NCBI GenBank assembly: GCA_031216445.1
Contig: CM062199.1
Coordinates: 2,428,501 to 2,492,500, forward strand
Origin: Lateolabrax maculatus
Lineage: Eukaryota; Chordata; Actinopteri; Acropomatiformes; Lateolabracidae
Direction: 5' to 3'
DNA length: 64,000 nucleotides
The notes under the pieces were generated by a model. It was given only the letters and a program-made list of their open reading frames with translations. It searched no databases and had not been told where the DNA came from. The position numbers and the translations under genes are program-made. This document shows, piece by piece, positions 1 to 13,600 of this stretch (positions are counted from its first letter, which is position 1; every line of letters starts with the position of its first letter).

Positions 1-1498
1 ACATTAGTAGGTGCTTACAAGTGTTGTTATGGTTGTTCAGAGCTTTATTTGAACTTGAGTATTTAGCTCCTGCTGGGGACGAAGAGAGGCTGTCTTCCTT
101 CCACAATACATCTACACTCCTCTGTCTATGAACACTATTTAAATTGCAGTCAAAGACTAAGAAATATCATAGCAAACCATCAAAGGAAAGGTTTGTTGTA
201 TGCTATATTTTCTTAAATCCCATGGTTTTACGTGAAGTATATAGTTAAATATTCCTGACTAAATGAGCAACATTCACAGTTAAAGTTCAGAAAATAACTT
301 CCTTACAGTAGATTCAACGATCAAATACTTAGTTAATCTGTTCAGCAGGACTGTGGCGGTGTGGTTTGATCAGCTTTGATTGCGGTGACCTGGCAATCTT
401 ACTTATTTACCCATGGTAGATGCACAAAAACTTAGGAAAAATGACTAAATCATAACAAAACCGGGCTGGTAAAACTCTCCTGATTGTGGTATGAACCCGT
501 GCGTAGGACGCGATGTCATAGAGCCGTGCCCGGTGGAATCCAGGCGTTACATAAGTAAAATAATGATTGCTTACTTTGAGAATAGTATGATCACTTATGC
601 TGGCAATTTCCCTTTAGCCATGCTCGTTGTTGCTGTGCATAACTGTATGACGTCATTACTTCAACAAGTCGGATTATTGCCCGTTATCACGATATGAATT
701 TCTTTTATCATATTAAAAATGATACCAGTGTTATCATAAACAATACGATATATATAGTTTATTTAAACTAATTATTTTGTGTTCATGTAGGACACATTTG
801 CACATGGTAAGAAACTGATAAAGAAACTGAGAAGAAATTAGGTTTTGAGGGGCTTAAATGCAGAGTTTGACAGGCCTCACCTACAGTACCTACACAGCCT
901 GCCTACCTCCATGAATACCCTCCTTCCATCCTTTGTTACAAATTCTGACTGTGATTTTACTTCATGTTTGTCTTTTCATCTTATTATTTGATAGACAGTT
1001 AAGTTTCATTCAGAGTGCTGTTTCAGAAGTTTTTCCATATTAATGAATACTTGATTTTGAAAGAAAAAAAATATTGGTACATGTCTTCATAAACCCACAG
1101 TGTCAAATCCTAACACACACTCAGATAAATAATTCAGACATCCAATAGGCTTTGTTCTCTTTCATGAAGGTTTACACACACACACGAGCGCTCACACACA
1201 GCGTTGCGCAGTGCCCGCCAGTGACGACAGACACTTTTCATACATCACCATTAAACTTTACCCGTGCAACTGGCTTGCATCATATTTCTCAATAAATTGT
1301 GATTTGTGCTGGTTGCCAGGGAACAAATGATCCCGCCTCTGTTTGCTCATTTATCACCACAGTGTCCTTCAGTCCCGCTCTCCTGTACCCCCCTCCACCC
1401 CCAACCCCACTCCCATCTTCTACCTTCCCTACTCTACCCCTGCTGTATCTGTTCTCTAGCCTATTTATTTCTATGTCTCTCTCTCTCTCTCTCCGTAG
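1..1498 (+). other. ascc3 intron upstream of exon A (3' part)
   Basis: No exon recognised; the Walker A exon of cassette 1 must lie upstream. From about 1366 to 1498 the sequence is almost continuously C/T-rich, forming an unusually long pyrimidine tract before exon A. An RFX-like site GTTGCCAGGGAAC lies near 1313. Confidence 0.7.
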
Positions 1499-1639
1499 AT
1501 AATATATGTGGCTCCTATGAAGGCCTTGGCAGCTGAGATGACTAATTACTTCAGTAAGCGATTGGAGCCACTGGGCATTGCTGTTAAAGAACTCACTGGA
1601 GACATGCAACTAACCAAAGGAGAGATCCTACGAACACAG
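1499..1639 (+). CDS. ascc3: ascc3 exon A: cassette 1 motifs Ia and Ib
   Basis: 47 codons, residues 1-47 of the visible protein, starting IIYVAPMKALAAEM. Contains motif Ia (APMKALAAE) and the TGD of motif Ib (ELTGDMQLTKGEILRTQ), the strand-contacting elements of RecA1. The acceptor follows a roughly 130-nt pyrimidine-rich tract ending CTCTCCGTAG. The donor is CAG|GTACAC and runs straight into a (CA)n repeat, so it is a poor match to GTAAGT. Phase 0 at both ends. The upstream exon with Walker A is not in the window. Confidence 0.95.
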
Positions 1640-4600
1640 GTACACACACACACACACACACACACATATGCACACACTATGAGTTCTATGTCTTGTCCCC
1701 AAAAAATAGTAACTATGGTACAAAAAGTAGTCCCTCCTCCAGGTTCCCCCTGATACACATGTACAGTACATTCTCTAGCACCCCCAAGTGGATTGGATTG
1801 TGACATTTATTGGAGGCCATTTCATCATTCTGACAATTACTATTCACTATTCATTTGTTATCAACTGCCGAGCTGAGAACAAGTGATAAAAATGTTCTTG
1901 CTTCATGAGCTTGCTGTTTAAAAGACCAACATTAATGGAATTACTTAATTATTCAGTCAAATTACCAACTTAAATATTTACTCTACCTTAAAGTACCATA
2001 CTGTTTATTCACAGCATCATATGTTAGTTTGAAAAATCAAATTGAAATACTTCCTTGACAATTTACACACATAAGACTCACATAAGAATTTATTTATTTA
2101 TTTATTTAAATGCCTGATTGAAATAGCTGCAGATACATTTTCTCTTGATTGACAAATCCACTAATTGTTTCATTACTAATGTATAGTGATGCAGATAAAC
2201 TGAGACATCCCACATAGCTACCAGGGCAATCAGTCAGTCTCCATTAAGTGATAGAGATTTACCTGCATGATGTTAGCAGCTTTTTCACATGTTGCTCTTC
2301 TGTTGATGATTCTGATCGGCTCACTTGAGTTCATGTCTAACTGGGCCATTAACTTCTCTTCAAGGAGAACTGCCATGAGCCTCAGGAACTGTTCTGGAAT
2401 GAGAAAATAAAATAAGCACATGGTATCCTGCATGACAGGAATTTTGATTTATGTTACTTAACACATTAATCATAGTATAATGACCCTGCAATAGCAAAAG
2501 TTCCTTACCTGTGAATGCAATACTAAACTCAATAAATATATTTTAAAAAATATATTGAAATCCACGTATTTAATGAGAAAGGGGATTGTTCCGATGTTTG
2601 ATAAGGAGACGGGGGGACGTCAGCATCTGTCTGATGCAGGAGACAGTGACCGATCGATCACACTGTAACATTACGTTCAGTTTGTGGTAATAATCAGAGC
2701 AGCGCATCGCAATGTTGGGGAAACAGGATCCCCTCTGAGTCATTACAAGTTGAGAAAACTTGTAAAGACTGAGACAAACAGCCTGATCAGTCACCGTCAG
2801 GGGGTTGGTGTGTGAGGGTCAGACACCAAGCTGAAGTTGGTTTGATAATCAGTTGCTCACTGGTGAACTGCAGACCAGCTAACCAGCCATCAGTGTCAGT
2901 ATCAGTGATTTAAACGATGAAAATTGTTTTCCACAAAACGACCTTGGTGGGGGAAATGCAATGAAGACCACCTTAAGCTGTATAATGTGTCAGGTTGAGG
3001 CAACAAAGTTCAATTTTTAGGTTGATAAAATTCAACAGCTACTCAAATACACTTTATTCTTTGTGTGTCTTATTCCTCTCTGCTATAGAGTTCCTCTGTT
3101 GCCCAAAAATGATTACAAACACATCAGTGAGCCACAGTGTTGCGCTGGGTGACATGTTCCTTCATTACCATGAACACAAACGCTGTAGTTTATTTTGACT
3201 CAATCCTCCATACGCCGTCCTGCCACACCAAATTCTGTCCCGACACTAATGATAATCCAGACACACTCTTCTTCCGCTGACTAATACTCGTACTAGTATC
3301 ACCAAGCTGGAGTCACACAGGTTCAGATGTCAGCTGCCAAATATTTATTCAGGGACTTGGAGATCTTCTTTATTGGTGTGTTTGTGTCTGCAGTTAATTA
3401 GAAGATCTCTGAAGTGTTGCACTGATAGATTATTGAGCAAGATGGTGCATTACAGTTTGTCATCTGTTTTCCCATGAAACCTTTCTCTTCTATTTCTTTC
3501 TCTCCACATATTTTGTCATATTCCTTCCTATTATTGTGTCCTCAGTTTTCCTTTCCAAACAAATGGTATGTCCCCTAAGGCCCTGTTATTGTGGGTCCAC
3601 ATAATATTATGGCTATTAGGCAGTTTAATTTATCACATATTAATTACAGGATCAATAATTCACTTTGGGAAACCTTTAATTAAATGTATTCCTCTTATAA
3701 GTCTATTTCCTATTGTTGTTGGAGTTTTCCTCTAAATAGAGTCTACAGGTTTCGTCCATTTTTTCCCTGAGAATCGAGTTTTGCCTTATCTGAATTAAAG
3801 GGTCTAAGGACAGGAGGCGCTGTGTGTTGTACTTATTGTAAAGCCCCCTGAGGCAAATTGTGAGTTGTGATTTTGGGCTATATAAAATAAAATTAAAAGA
3901 CTTTTGACTTGATTTCATAAAGTTGGAAGACTGAGTGGCATTTTGCCAAGACTAGCAGGTAAACCAGTAAACTAAACTAAAAAGTATATATATATGTATA
4001 TTATTTTATTAAATCCAATAATGATATTTTGACCGATCAGTACAGTATTTTTGACAAAGAACACAACAGTTTTGATGAACATCCCTTAAATTAATTTTTT
4101 ATGGGTTCATATCCATCAGGTCAGCCAATCACAGCAGAAGATACCTGATATTTCTGAGATACTTTTTTGAAGAATTGCAACCAAGATATGTACTCAACCA
4201 GACATTTTACAGAGTAAAATTAAAGTTGTTGGTGCTCTCTAGTAGAAGGAGACAATGTTAATACTAATTTTTAACATAACACAAACAAAGATTTTTGATT
4301 GGATTTAGTTGTTAAAGAATTGTTATCAGCATATGGTATAATGAATGGTACATTTTGTAAATAAACTTGTCTGTGTCTTCTGATGGACAAATTATGTAAT
4401 GGAAAGCTATGTGTATATATATATATATATATATTCATATATTTTGCATGTCTGGACTACAATTTCTTGTCCCTGGGACACGATTATGACGTCCTTCAAT
4501 GAAATCATCTGTCATTTTGTCGCCTCACATGTAATGTTATGCATAATTCAGCAGGCAATGAAGGTAGCCAGACACTGAATCTTCCACATTCCCTAGAATT

Positions 4601-7600
4601 ACAGATATATGTATTTATCACTCAAGGTTCCATGTTCAAAGCAGCACTTTTGTCTACACTTAGTAGTAGTTACCATGGTTACTGTACAGCAAAGACAAAA
4701 TCAAACATCAACCTTTGAAGGGAAAGCTGTATATGTCTGCGGTGGTAATACAGGTATCAGAATGAGAAGGAAGAAATGGGCAGGGAATTGAACAGACGCT
4801 GGAGGGATACTTTGTGCTTTTACATTTCTTACCATCAAAGGTTTGAAATGTGACAGGTGCCAATTTTTAGATGTCAGAGCCCCTTTGCAAATCACACTCT
4901 TGTTTAGTTATTGACACAAGAGACCTTCTGTCATGTTATTTCAACCATCACTAATTATAAAGGTACAGTAGTGATGCTGATTTAAAGCATCTTCTAATGT
5001 TATCACTAGATGGCTCCTATACTGAATGTAAGTTCATAATGATTTTTCTGAGACTTAAATATTCTATTTGTAGCTTTTTACTTGTATTAATCATCATCAC
5101 GGTATGAACATGTGCGATAAACGCATAGCAAAAGGCTTCCTGAAACACGATGAATAAGAAAATGCCTCAGCCGTAGTTGAGGAGATCCGTGAGAAGCGCC
5201 TGCGGTGTGTGCAGAGTTGCGGCGGACCACTGTACTCAATCCCCTCCACCCTACATACCTTTACTCACCTTTAATCTCATGTATGTGACGTGACACGTGA
5301 CTGTTTCAAGGTTCATTTATTAAAGCAATAAGCCCCAAGAGGCCGTGGTTTACAGGGATTTTAGAACGTTTTTTGAAAATTAAACTGTACTGTATATTTG
5401 TGAGCCATTTTTTTGTGAGTCCTGAGCCCATTGGATCCTAGCCTGGGAACTAGACGAATCTGCGAGGATGTTTTATTTGCTCTGGCAGATACGTCTGGCC
5501 ACTCTCCCATTCAGATAGATTCCCACCAGAACAGGAAGGTGGCGAGCCAATCAAAACCGTTTATCTAATATGGGGTAGGTTTAATACGATGACTGACAGA
5601 TTGGTTGGCTGCGGCCGTTGATAATGAACTAAGAGGTTCGAGATTAATACACATTTGTGAATTAGTCTGGTGATGCCAGGCTAATTGGTTCCTGCTGAAG
5701 AACACAGACAGTGCCACAGACAGGGTAGGGAAGTCAGAAAGTACTGAGGGAGGGACTAACCTGTTGTTGGTCTTTTTATAGGGTTTGTCGACAGTAACAA
5801 AAATACCCCAAAACACCAACCATATCACCTCTTAACTCGTGGTAGTGCAAGCCAATTTAGGGATTGGTCAGGGAAATGCCAGGAGACATTGGTGCCTTTA
5901 AATAAAGGATTAACCTATTAGTGAATAAGTATAACTATTATGTAAGTTATTATATATGGGTAATGATGCTACAGAAATATAATGTTTCCAACATTTTCTG
6001 CTTAGTCCCTTAAATAGGAATTTCCAACCACGCTTTTTGTTAAACAGTCAATTAGCTAATTATGATCAATTGTCGAGTTCAATTAGTCAGTCAATGAGAT
6101 GCTTTATTTCTGTTGAGTAATAAATGGGTTGTTCAAGTAATTAAGTACTGAACAGAAGATGAAGTACATTTTTTTGTGTTTCTGTGGGGTTTTACTGATG
6201 GAACATTTGAATTCACTCTCAGATATCTTAGAGAGAAACCCCCACATGCAGGAATTTCCTTCTCTTTTGTAGAAAGAGGATGGATTTATTACAATGAGGC
6301 CAGAGAATGGGGATGAAAGATGCGGGTTGAGCATATATTTAGTGAGAGAAGGGAAGCGGAGGTTGGTAGATCCAGTCTGAAAGACTGAACTATGAGATTG
6401 AGATGGTTGGGAAAACATGCACATCTGTTAAACCCAAAAGAGTTGGATTTGCGAGATTGTACTGCTTAAGAGTTAAAGTTTATAAGCCTTGTGGGACTTA
6501 TGAATACAGAGAAGGAAAGGTTGGGGTTTGGCGTGTATAGGGGTGGTGGTGGTGGTGGTGGTGGTGGTGGTGATGGGGTTTATTCCTATGAAATGAGGCC
6601 AATTCCGGCTAATCTGAAGGTGTATTAAAGTTGCATTTCTATCAGGTCGTGTGAAAGATTTCACAAAGAGAATGATTAGTCAGATTCACTGCAGCTCTGC
6701 AGCACTTCAGTATCTCTCTTTTACTCAGCCTTGTTCGCTTTCTCTCTCTCATCTCTCCATTTGACTGTGTTAGTGTCAGTCCATTTACACAAAGTGGTTG
6801 ACTGAAAAGGGATGTCCACATTTAACAAGCCGGAGTGATGCCACGCACTGTAACCTTGGTCGTCTTCTGTCTCTCCTCAAAGTCGTCACTACTTCTTTCA
6901 TCATGTCCTTTTGATGTTTATGGTAGAGTGAGGGTTCTGGCACGACTTCAACCACATGCAAAGGTGTATGGAGAAGGGAACGCAGTCATGAACGATCAAG
7001 ACCCCAATGCTTGGAGTTTCAGAGCTTATCAATTGTTAGTCTGAAACGTTCCATCTTATGGCCTTCATCGGGGTCATAATGCAACCTTTCACAAAGACCA
7101 ATTAAATGAGTGAAAGGAAAAATAAAACTCCCATATACACTGATTAACAGCAAACACTCGGGTACTCACACAAATGTGGTCATGATTGAGTTTAGTATAT
7201 GAGAAGGGTGTTTTAGACAAATCAGATTTGTGAACGGACCAAGGGACATGTCTAATGATGGATATGGGTGACGCAATGTTTAGTTAACAAACGGGAACAG
7301 TGTATCTGTTGGAAGAGCTTCTGTACCCTTTTTTGGCAGAGAATTGAGTCTGTGCGGTAATCTTAGTGCTTGCCATAATGTCATGTAGTGCTGCCAACCA
7401 GCTCCATTAACCAAGTGGCCGGTTTAGGTATTGAACTCCAGGTGTTTCAGTTTTGGTAACGTTAAAATTATTCATTTGAAGGTGCTAAATGGGAGCGAGT
7501 GATAAGTTATAGGAAATGATGCTTCCTCATTATAAATAAGGAAGTTGTTATGGCAAGATTGAGGCTTGCTTTTCTTTGCCTTGTGAAAATGGGTCTGAAT

Positions 7601-10600
7601 TGTATTTTTACCCAAAAAATTATCCAGATAATTAACAATTTCTAATTTTGTTTTTACTTCATTAATCAGTCTGACATGGTTTTCATGTTAAGAATGGACA
7701 ATTTATATGTATATGCCTTTTCTTTTCCTAGTAATAGGAGTTGGATCCAATATAACTATCCGTATGCTTGACCCAGAGGTCTGCACAGTGCATTGTTGAG
7801 ATAAAAATGTTTGGTAGTGGACGTAACTTTTGTAACTTTACATAACAATATTTATCATATTGATTGAAGAAAAAATTAGATTTAGGATTAGTTATTTCTT
7901 AAGTCAATGTTAAGTTGATTTAGAACAACCTGAACAGGTCTGTTGATCTCATCCACGCCTGTCCCACTTTTTCAGGCAATTTCCTGTTATTTTTCAGGGT
8001 CTGGCACAGGAAGGTGATGGAAAATTCATACTCCCACCTACAAAACTCTGATTGGCTCAGTTATTTTTTTTAAACATCAAGTGCAACGCCAGACCCCTTT
8101 GAATCATTTCAGTCAAATTAGGGATGTGGGCAGAGAGACCTGGTAAAGATTGGTAAAATTTGCAGCATTGTTAGTTGAAAAGTGTGAGGATTTGAAAAAA
8201 CAAAAAATGGCAAAGTATGGAAATCAATTTATTCTTGCAATGGCAAGATCATTAACTATTTGAAGGAATGTTAAAAGAATCTGTTTGAGTCAAAACCCAG
8301 CAGAAACAGGAGGCCAGTCGGTTCAACAATAGAGCTAAGAAGCATAATAAATGGATTAATGTGCCATCAGTTTGTTTAAACAGGCTACTATGGGTCTTCT
8401 TCTACCAGTCTGCCATGACTTCATTTATTCGTCCCACTCCTCTCAATGCCCAACAGCATCAATTGAACAGAAGAAAAGAGCAATTTTCATCGTAATTACA
8501 TGTTTTATCATATTTAACTAATTGTGAGTGGTATTCTCATGACTGAAAATAAGGACACACTTTCTCTCGCACACACACACAAACACAATTGTACATGACA
8601 ATGCTACAATGAGAAGGTTTTCATTACAGTTTGCCTTGACAAGCCGTTAGTTGTTCACATATCACAATCCAGTAAATGTCTTTCTCTAACGTCCCCACTC
8701 CATCTTCCACCCACCTACCTCTTCCTCCCACATCCTCCTCTCTCCATGGCTGCGACAGTTACCATGGAAACAGAAAGGGTTTGGAGGGATGCTGCCATGT
8801 GGATGCCAGTGTGCGGGTGGGTGGCATCCTGGGACTTCCAGGCCCTCTTCCCCCTCTGTCCAGAGAGGAAATGTCAGTTAATGATATCCAAGAAGGAGCT
8901 GTCTCACAGCCAGACAGTTTTCTTGTACAGGGATGATGAGAGGAGTCTGTCGAAATTTCTAGTAAAGTCAAGTCACATGCAGAGAAATTGAAATAGCTAC
9001 TGATGTGTTTCAGCCAATTTTGCCCCCATAATATTTTTTTTTTAAAGGACACTGAAGAGCAAAACTGTTGGTGACAAAAGTATAAAGGCAAAATCTATAA
9101 AAGGCAACTCAGAAACATTTTCAGTCATTATCCATCATTACTGAAATGTCGGGCTGAGTCATGGCCATAGACTGTGTAAAAGAAGTTGACGTAACCACCA
9201 TTTTTTAACCATTTTGAAGCCTCGAGTTTGGCATTTTGGAATTGATGCTGACCCTCCCACTAAGCAAAAACTCATCACTCCCACTAAACTCATTAAATGA
9301 ACATAGAGCGTGTTCAACGTAAAGGGACATTTTGCCATGGAAATGTTCAGTGTCACCTGGGTGTTTTTGAAGCAAACTGTTTTGAAATATGCAGAACCCA
9401 GCAGGTATTTTAAGGAAAGAAAAGAAAATAATCTTAAATATAATTTATTTATAATTTATAATTTACTTATTTATGCTCTTGAAATAATAAGTGTTTGCTC
9501 TCAAACTAATAAATGTGATGTGACATTGAATCCGAGTGCCTTGTTTGAATGAGAACATTTTAATCTCCATCGCCCTGGCAACTTTTGACAGTTTGTAGCT
9601 TTATGCTACACTGGGGAACTGTATATGTGTACACGACTGAGAGCAGCTAAAACAAGCCAGTATTGTTGAAAGAGCGAGTGTTGAATGATAAATATATGAA
9701 TGTGATAATCCAACAATGTTAAAATGAATGAATTAATTAAATTGAATATGTGTAGGTACATCAATACCAAAACCCCCACTAACACTCTGGATGCTCCTCC
9801 CTAGCTGACTGTATTAGACACAGCAACTTGTCACTTCAGTCCATGTTCTTACAGTAACTTAACAGTAAGCTACTCATTAAAATAATTTATGTGCACAAAT
9901 GAAGTAATTTGAGAGCATACGTTTTCTAATTCATGCAAACAACTTGAGTGATCAGAGAATACAAATTACTAATTCTTTTGCACAAAGTAAATCAGTCATT
10001 TGTTTGCATGAGTTTTTAATTTGAGAGCATGAATTACTCATTTGTGTGCACAACTTAAAGAAAGAAAAAAAAACCCAAACATCTGACATCTGCTGGGCTC
10101 CGTATTAATACACCTCACCAAAAAAGAGGGTTCACAGATGATTTCTGATGCACACACTAATACTTGTTGTTTTAAATAAATGATGTACAAATCCCCAAAG
10201 ATATGTATTTTAAATTTTCATCAAAAACAATCAAAAACATATTTGGATGTTGTTACTTTTTTATACAGACTGTTAAACCTGCATTTACAAACTGCCATGT
10301 GTGAAGTTCACACAGATGCATTTTATTCAAATAAATATGGCAAAACCAGAATTATTTCAAATGTGCATATATAATCTGTATCTGTAAGTACGCTGCTTTG
10401 ATAAATGCCACACCTTAAAATCCACCCTTACAGTATCCAATATCTAACTAATCATATTGTAACAAGCTTTCCTGTAAATGCTGCAGGAAATGTCACCGGT
10501 GTCTCCTATATGCTGAACATGTCTCAGCCAAGGAATTAACAAGGGGAGCATTCATCTACACACCTGCCAGGCAGTGGCAGTAATGTTAAAAAATGTCTGA

Positions 10601-13600
10601 CATAACGTAAGAAATGTTTTCTACGTCTACCACATCAAAATACTGTGAAAACTGACAATAAATCATCTATGTGCAGTTCCTGCCTGGAGCCAATGTTGCC
10701 TTAGGGCCCAAGAATCTAGCCTTTGGAAAATCTTATAAAAAGCCACTTTTTGTTTAAAAAAAAAAAAAAAAAAAAAAAGCCAATGTAATTTTCAAATGTC
10801 AGTTAATAAATCAATTACATGTGCAAATCAGTAAACAATGGATAAAACAAATGCTACATTTTGTTATATGTTAATTCATACAAACAAATCGTTTGTGAAC
10901 GAATAACAGATGAATCGACTGGTAAACCATTTAATAGATAAAGAAAAAAGACTCGTTGAATAAAGTGGCGTGCTCTCTCTTGCATTTCATGATCCTGAAG
11001 CTTGTAGGTTGTGTTGAGCACGTAATTAACATACTGTACTCAGCTCTGACTGGGCAGTTGTTTTCTCCTGTTGCAAGATGAAGCAGAGCAATCTCTTTGC
11101 ACACAATAGTTTTATCAGTAAAGTCCCAGAGAAACAAGCGTTGAAAAGTTTGAAAGATGGGATCAGATATTCTTTATGGCTTAAATACTCTAATGTTTGT
11201 TCCATGAATGCACCACTAATTATCGCTTTCGAATGGCCCCTGCTTGCAGCTGTAGTAATACATGTAAATTTGACCAAAAAAGAGGCATGGATGCGATCGA
11301 TTACCTATCTTTTGTAAATTTGTGTTTTTAAATTTTCACATCTCTAGAGGTTGATTATTATCCCACAGAAGTGAGCAGAAGTGGACTCAAAAGTAGGAAA
11401 TCAATCCAAAAATCTTTTGGCGTGCTTTAAAAAATAGCTCCTATCCTAATTTCATAAAGACTTTCTGCACTCCTGCCCTTTTTATTTAAACATATCCAGG
11501 TTTCCAATTCTTACAGGCTATTATGTTTTTGTTTTTTATTTCCTGTTAAATTAATGAACCCATTCTCTGATTAAATTATCACCTTTAAGTAACATTACCA
11601 TCTGGATTTAGATGATTGATGCCATTCCTGCTGCGATCTGTTGATAAATAGGCTAAATAGCAGCATTCAGCCGAACAATGGCATGTTTTCTCTATACCTC
11701 CTTGTGTGTATTTGTGAGGCAATTAAGAAAGCCCTTTGGCCTGAGCTCTGTTTGCCAGAGCCTCCATTTAGATTAACCAGTAGCTCCAATTAGGAGCAGG
11801 CGCTTCCTTTTCTGTGAGCGCGCCAGCCTCTAATGGCTGGATAGATTGATTTAAATGCAAACTAGAGAGGATTTAATGAACTGCTTTTACAGAAAGAGTT
11901 TAATAGGAATTTGCAGACCCACAGACAGGTTGCCAAACAGTTCACACATCATTAATTATGCATTGTGGTGTTTTTCTTGAAAAGAGAGAAAACAATTGCA
12001 CTGGAATTATAAGCACTAAGCAACATGCTGTCTGTTGACATTTGATACAAGTGATATGTGTTGATACTATTGAATATTATTATTCTAAGAGGAATCCCAA
12101 ATTAAATAGATAGAAGAACATATGCTGGTTTTTAATCGTAGCACACAAAACACCACAGAATCAAATTTGACAATTCTTGTGGATGTAGTGGATTATAAAC
12201 TGACATTGACATACATCTGGTAAACGCTGGACAACAAATGTAACCAAGCACAAGATGTGAGTAATGTTGTCCGTCTGTTATATTATGGTGTTATGATTTA
12301 GGTGCTTCCATCTGCATTGTAATGAGTGGAGTTACGGGCAATTGGGCATTATTGAACCATGAATCTGACAGAGTATTCTGGAGGGATTTTGGTTGTGTTG
12401 CTCTGGGTTTAACAACGTGTGTCATTCAGTTAAGTGAGCAGGAAATTGTGGAGAGAATATATCCGAGCAATAATCTCTAAAATAATCTCAATATTCTTGG
12501 TTTAATCATAGAGAATTCGAGCACCGTATACATAGAGTTATTCAGGGGATTTAATATTAGACTTCCATAAATTTAGGAGACGAGAGACAGATAATTAAAA
12601 AAGGGTCAAAGTCTGAGCAGCTGAGGCAGAGATATCTTAACTTCTAGTCCCTAGTTTGGTTTAAAGGATAGGTTCACTTTTTTCAAGCCTTTCTTAAAAC
12701 AACTTCTATTACTCCTAATACTGACATGCCAATCAGCACATTGAAATGACATTGGATGAGGATTGTCTTGGTCTACAGGACCAAACTGAGATAACCTAGA
12801 TGGTGAGATCCTTTTCCCAGATTTGACAAAGCTCCTCCAGACAAAAGACTTGTAGATTTGGTTTATTGTTAGTTGAGGCAGCTTTGGAAAATAAATGTCT
12901 TCTTGTTGTTTCCAGATGTTGGTGACGACTCCAGAGAAGTGGGATGTTGTGACCAGGAAGAGTGTCGGAGATGTGGCTCTGTCCCAGATCGTGCGTCTCC
13001 TAATCTTGGATGAAGTTCACCTCCTCCATGAAGACCGAGGACCAGTACTGGAGAGCCTGGTGGCCAGGACCATCAGACAGGTTAGTCCTCCTCCCTTTCT
13101 GCCTCTGAATGTCTGTATATGTCTCCCCCCTCAGCTCCCTCTGTCCTCTCTTAAGATTATTTAAATTAGTGTCTGATTGTCAGTTTAGACTGAAAACATC
13201 TTTTAAAAAATGAAACGTTAAATCATTTTTTTTTTCTTTGGCTCTGAAAAACGCAACTTGAGCAGCTCAACTAGAACTTGAGACGCATACTTGATTGATT
13301 CAAATAAACACACTGAGCATACTGTCTGGAGTCCCACTGGAGTAGAAAGTGTGGGTAAAGCAGGATTTCCCCTCGCTCTCTGTGGCTGAATTGCAGACTA
13401 TTTGGACTCAGGGCTGGGCATTGTTTGAACCTTATCGATACTGGTATATACGATACCCGGGTTTGACTCTGATACCACAACAATATTTTTCCATATCTCA
13501 CTGTTAAACCCCTTTTTTTAATTAAACTACACAAGCCAACCCTCTCAAATAAAGCAGTTCAGCAATGGGAAATTAGTTAGTCACTAACACGGTCAATAGT

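Larger units (their letters stand above)
1640..12915 (+). other. ascc3 intron A-B, 11.3 kb
   Basis: The longest complete intron in the window. It holds the CA repeat at the donor, an antisense exon-like block (2263-2393), repeat copies (3130-3235, 5400-5720), a TA repeat (4414-4434), a GGT repeat (6542-6571), an A23 tract (10756-10778), X-box-like sites (4669, 8758), a candidate regulatory block (11590-11965) and a TTAA-headed repeat end at 12661. No ascc3 exon was found inside it. Confidence 0.7.

Noticed and set aside
5630..5650. GGTTCGA as a tRNA B-box
   Set aside because: The following bases do not fit the B-box and no A-box or cloverleaf arms are present; the same holds for GGTTCGA near 36370.
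6473..6664. Open frame with a polythreonine run
   Set aside because: Produced by the GGT microsatellite; no other coding signs.
12895..12918. ATG codons at and just before exon B as a start codon
   Set aside because: The acceptor TTTCCAG falls at 12915, and the exon continues exon A in frame with a conserved internal methionine.
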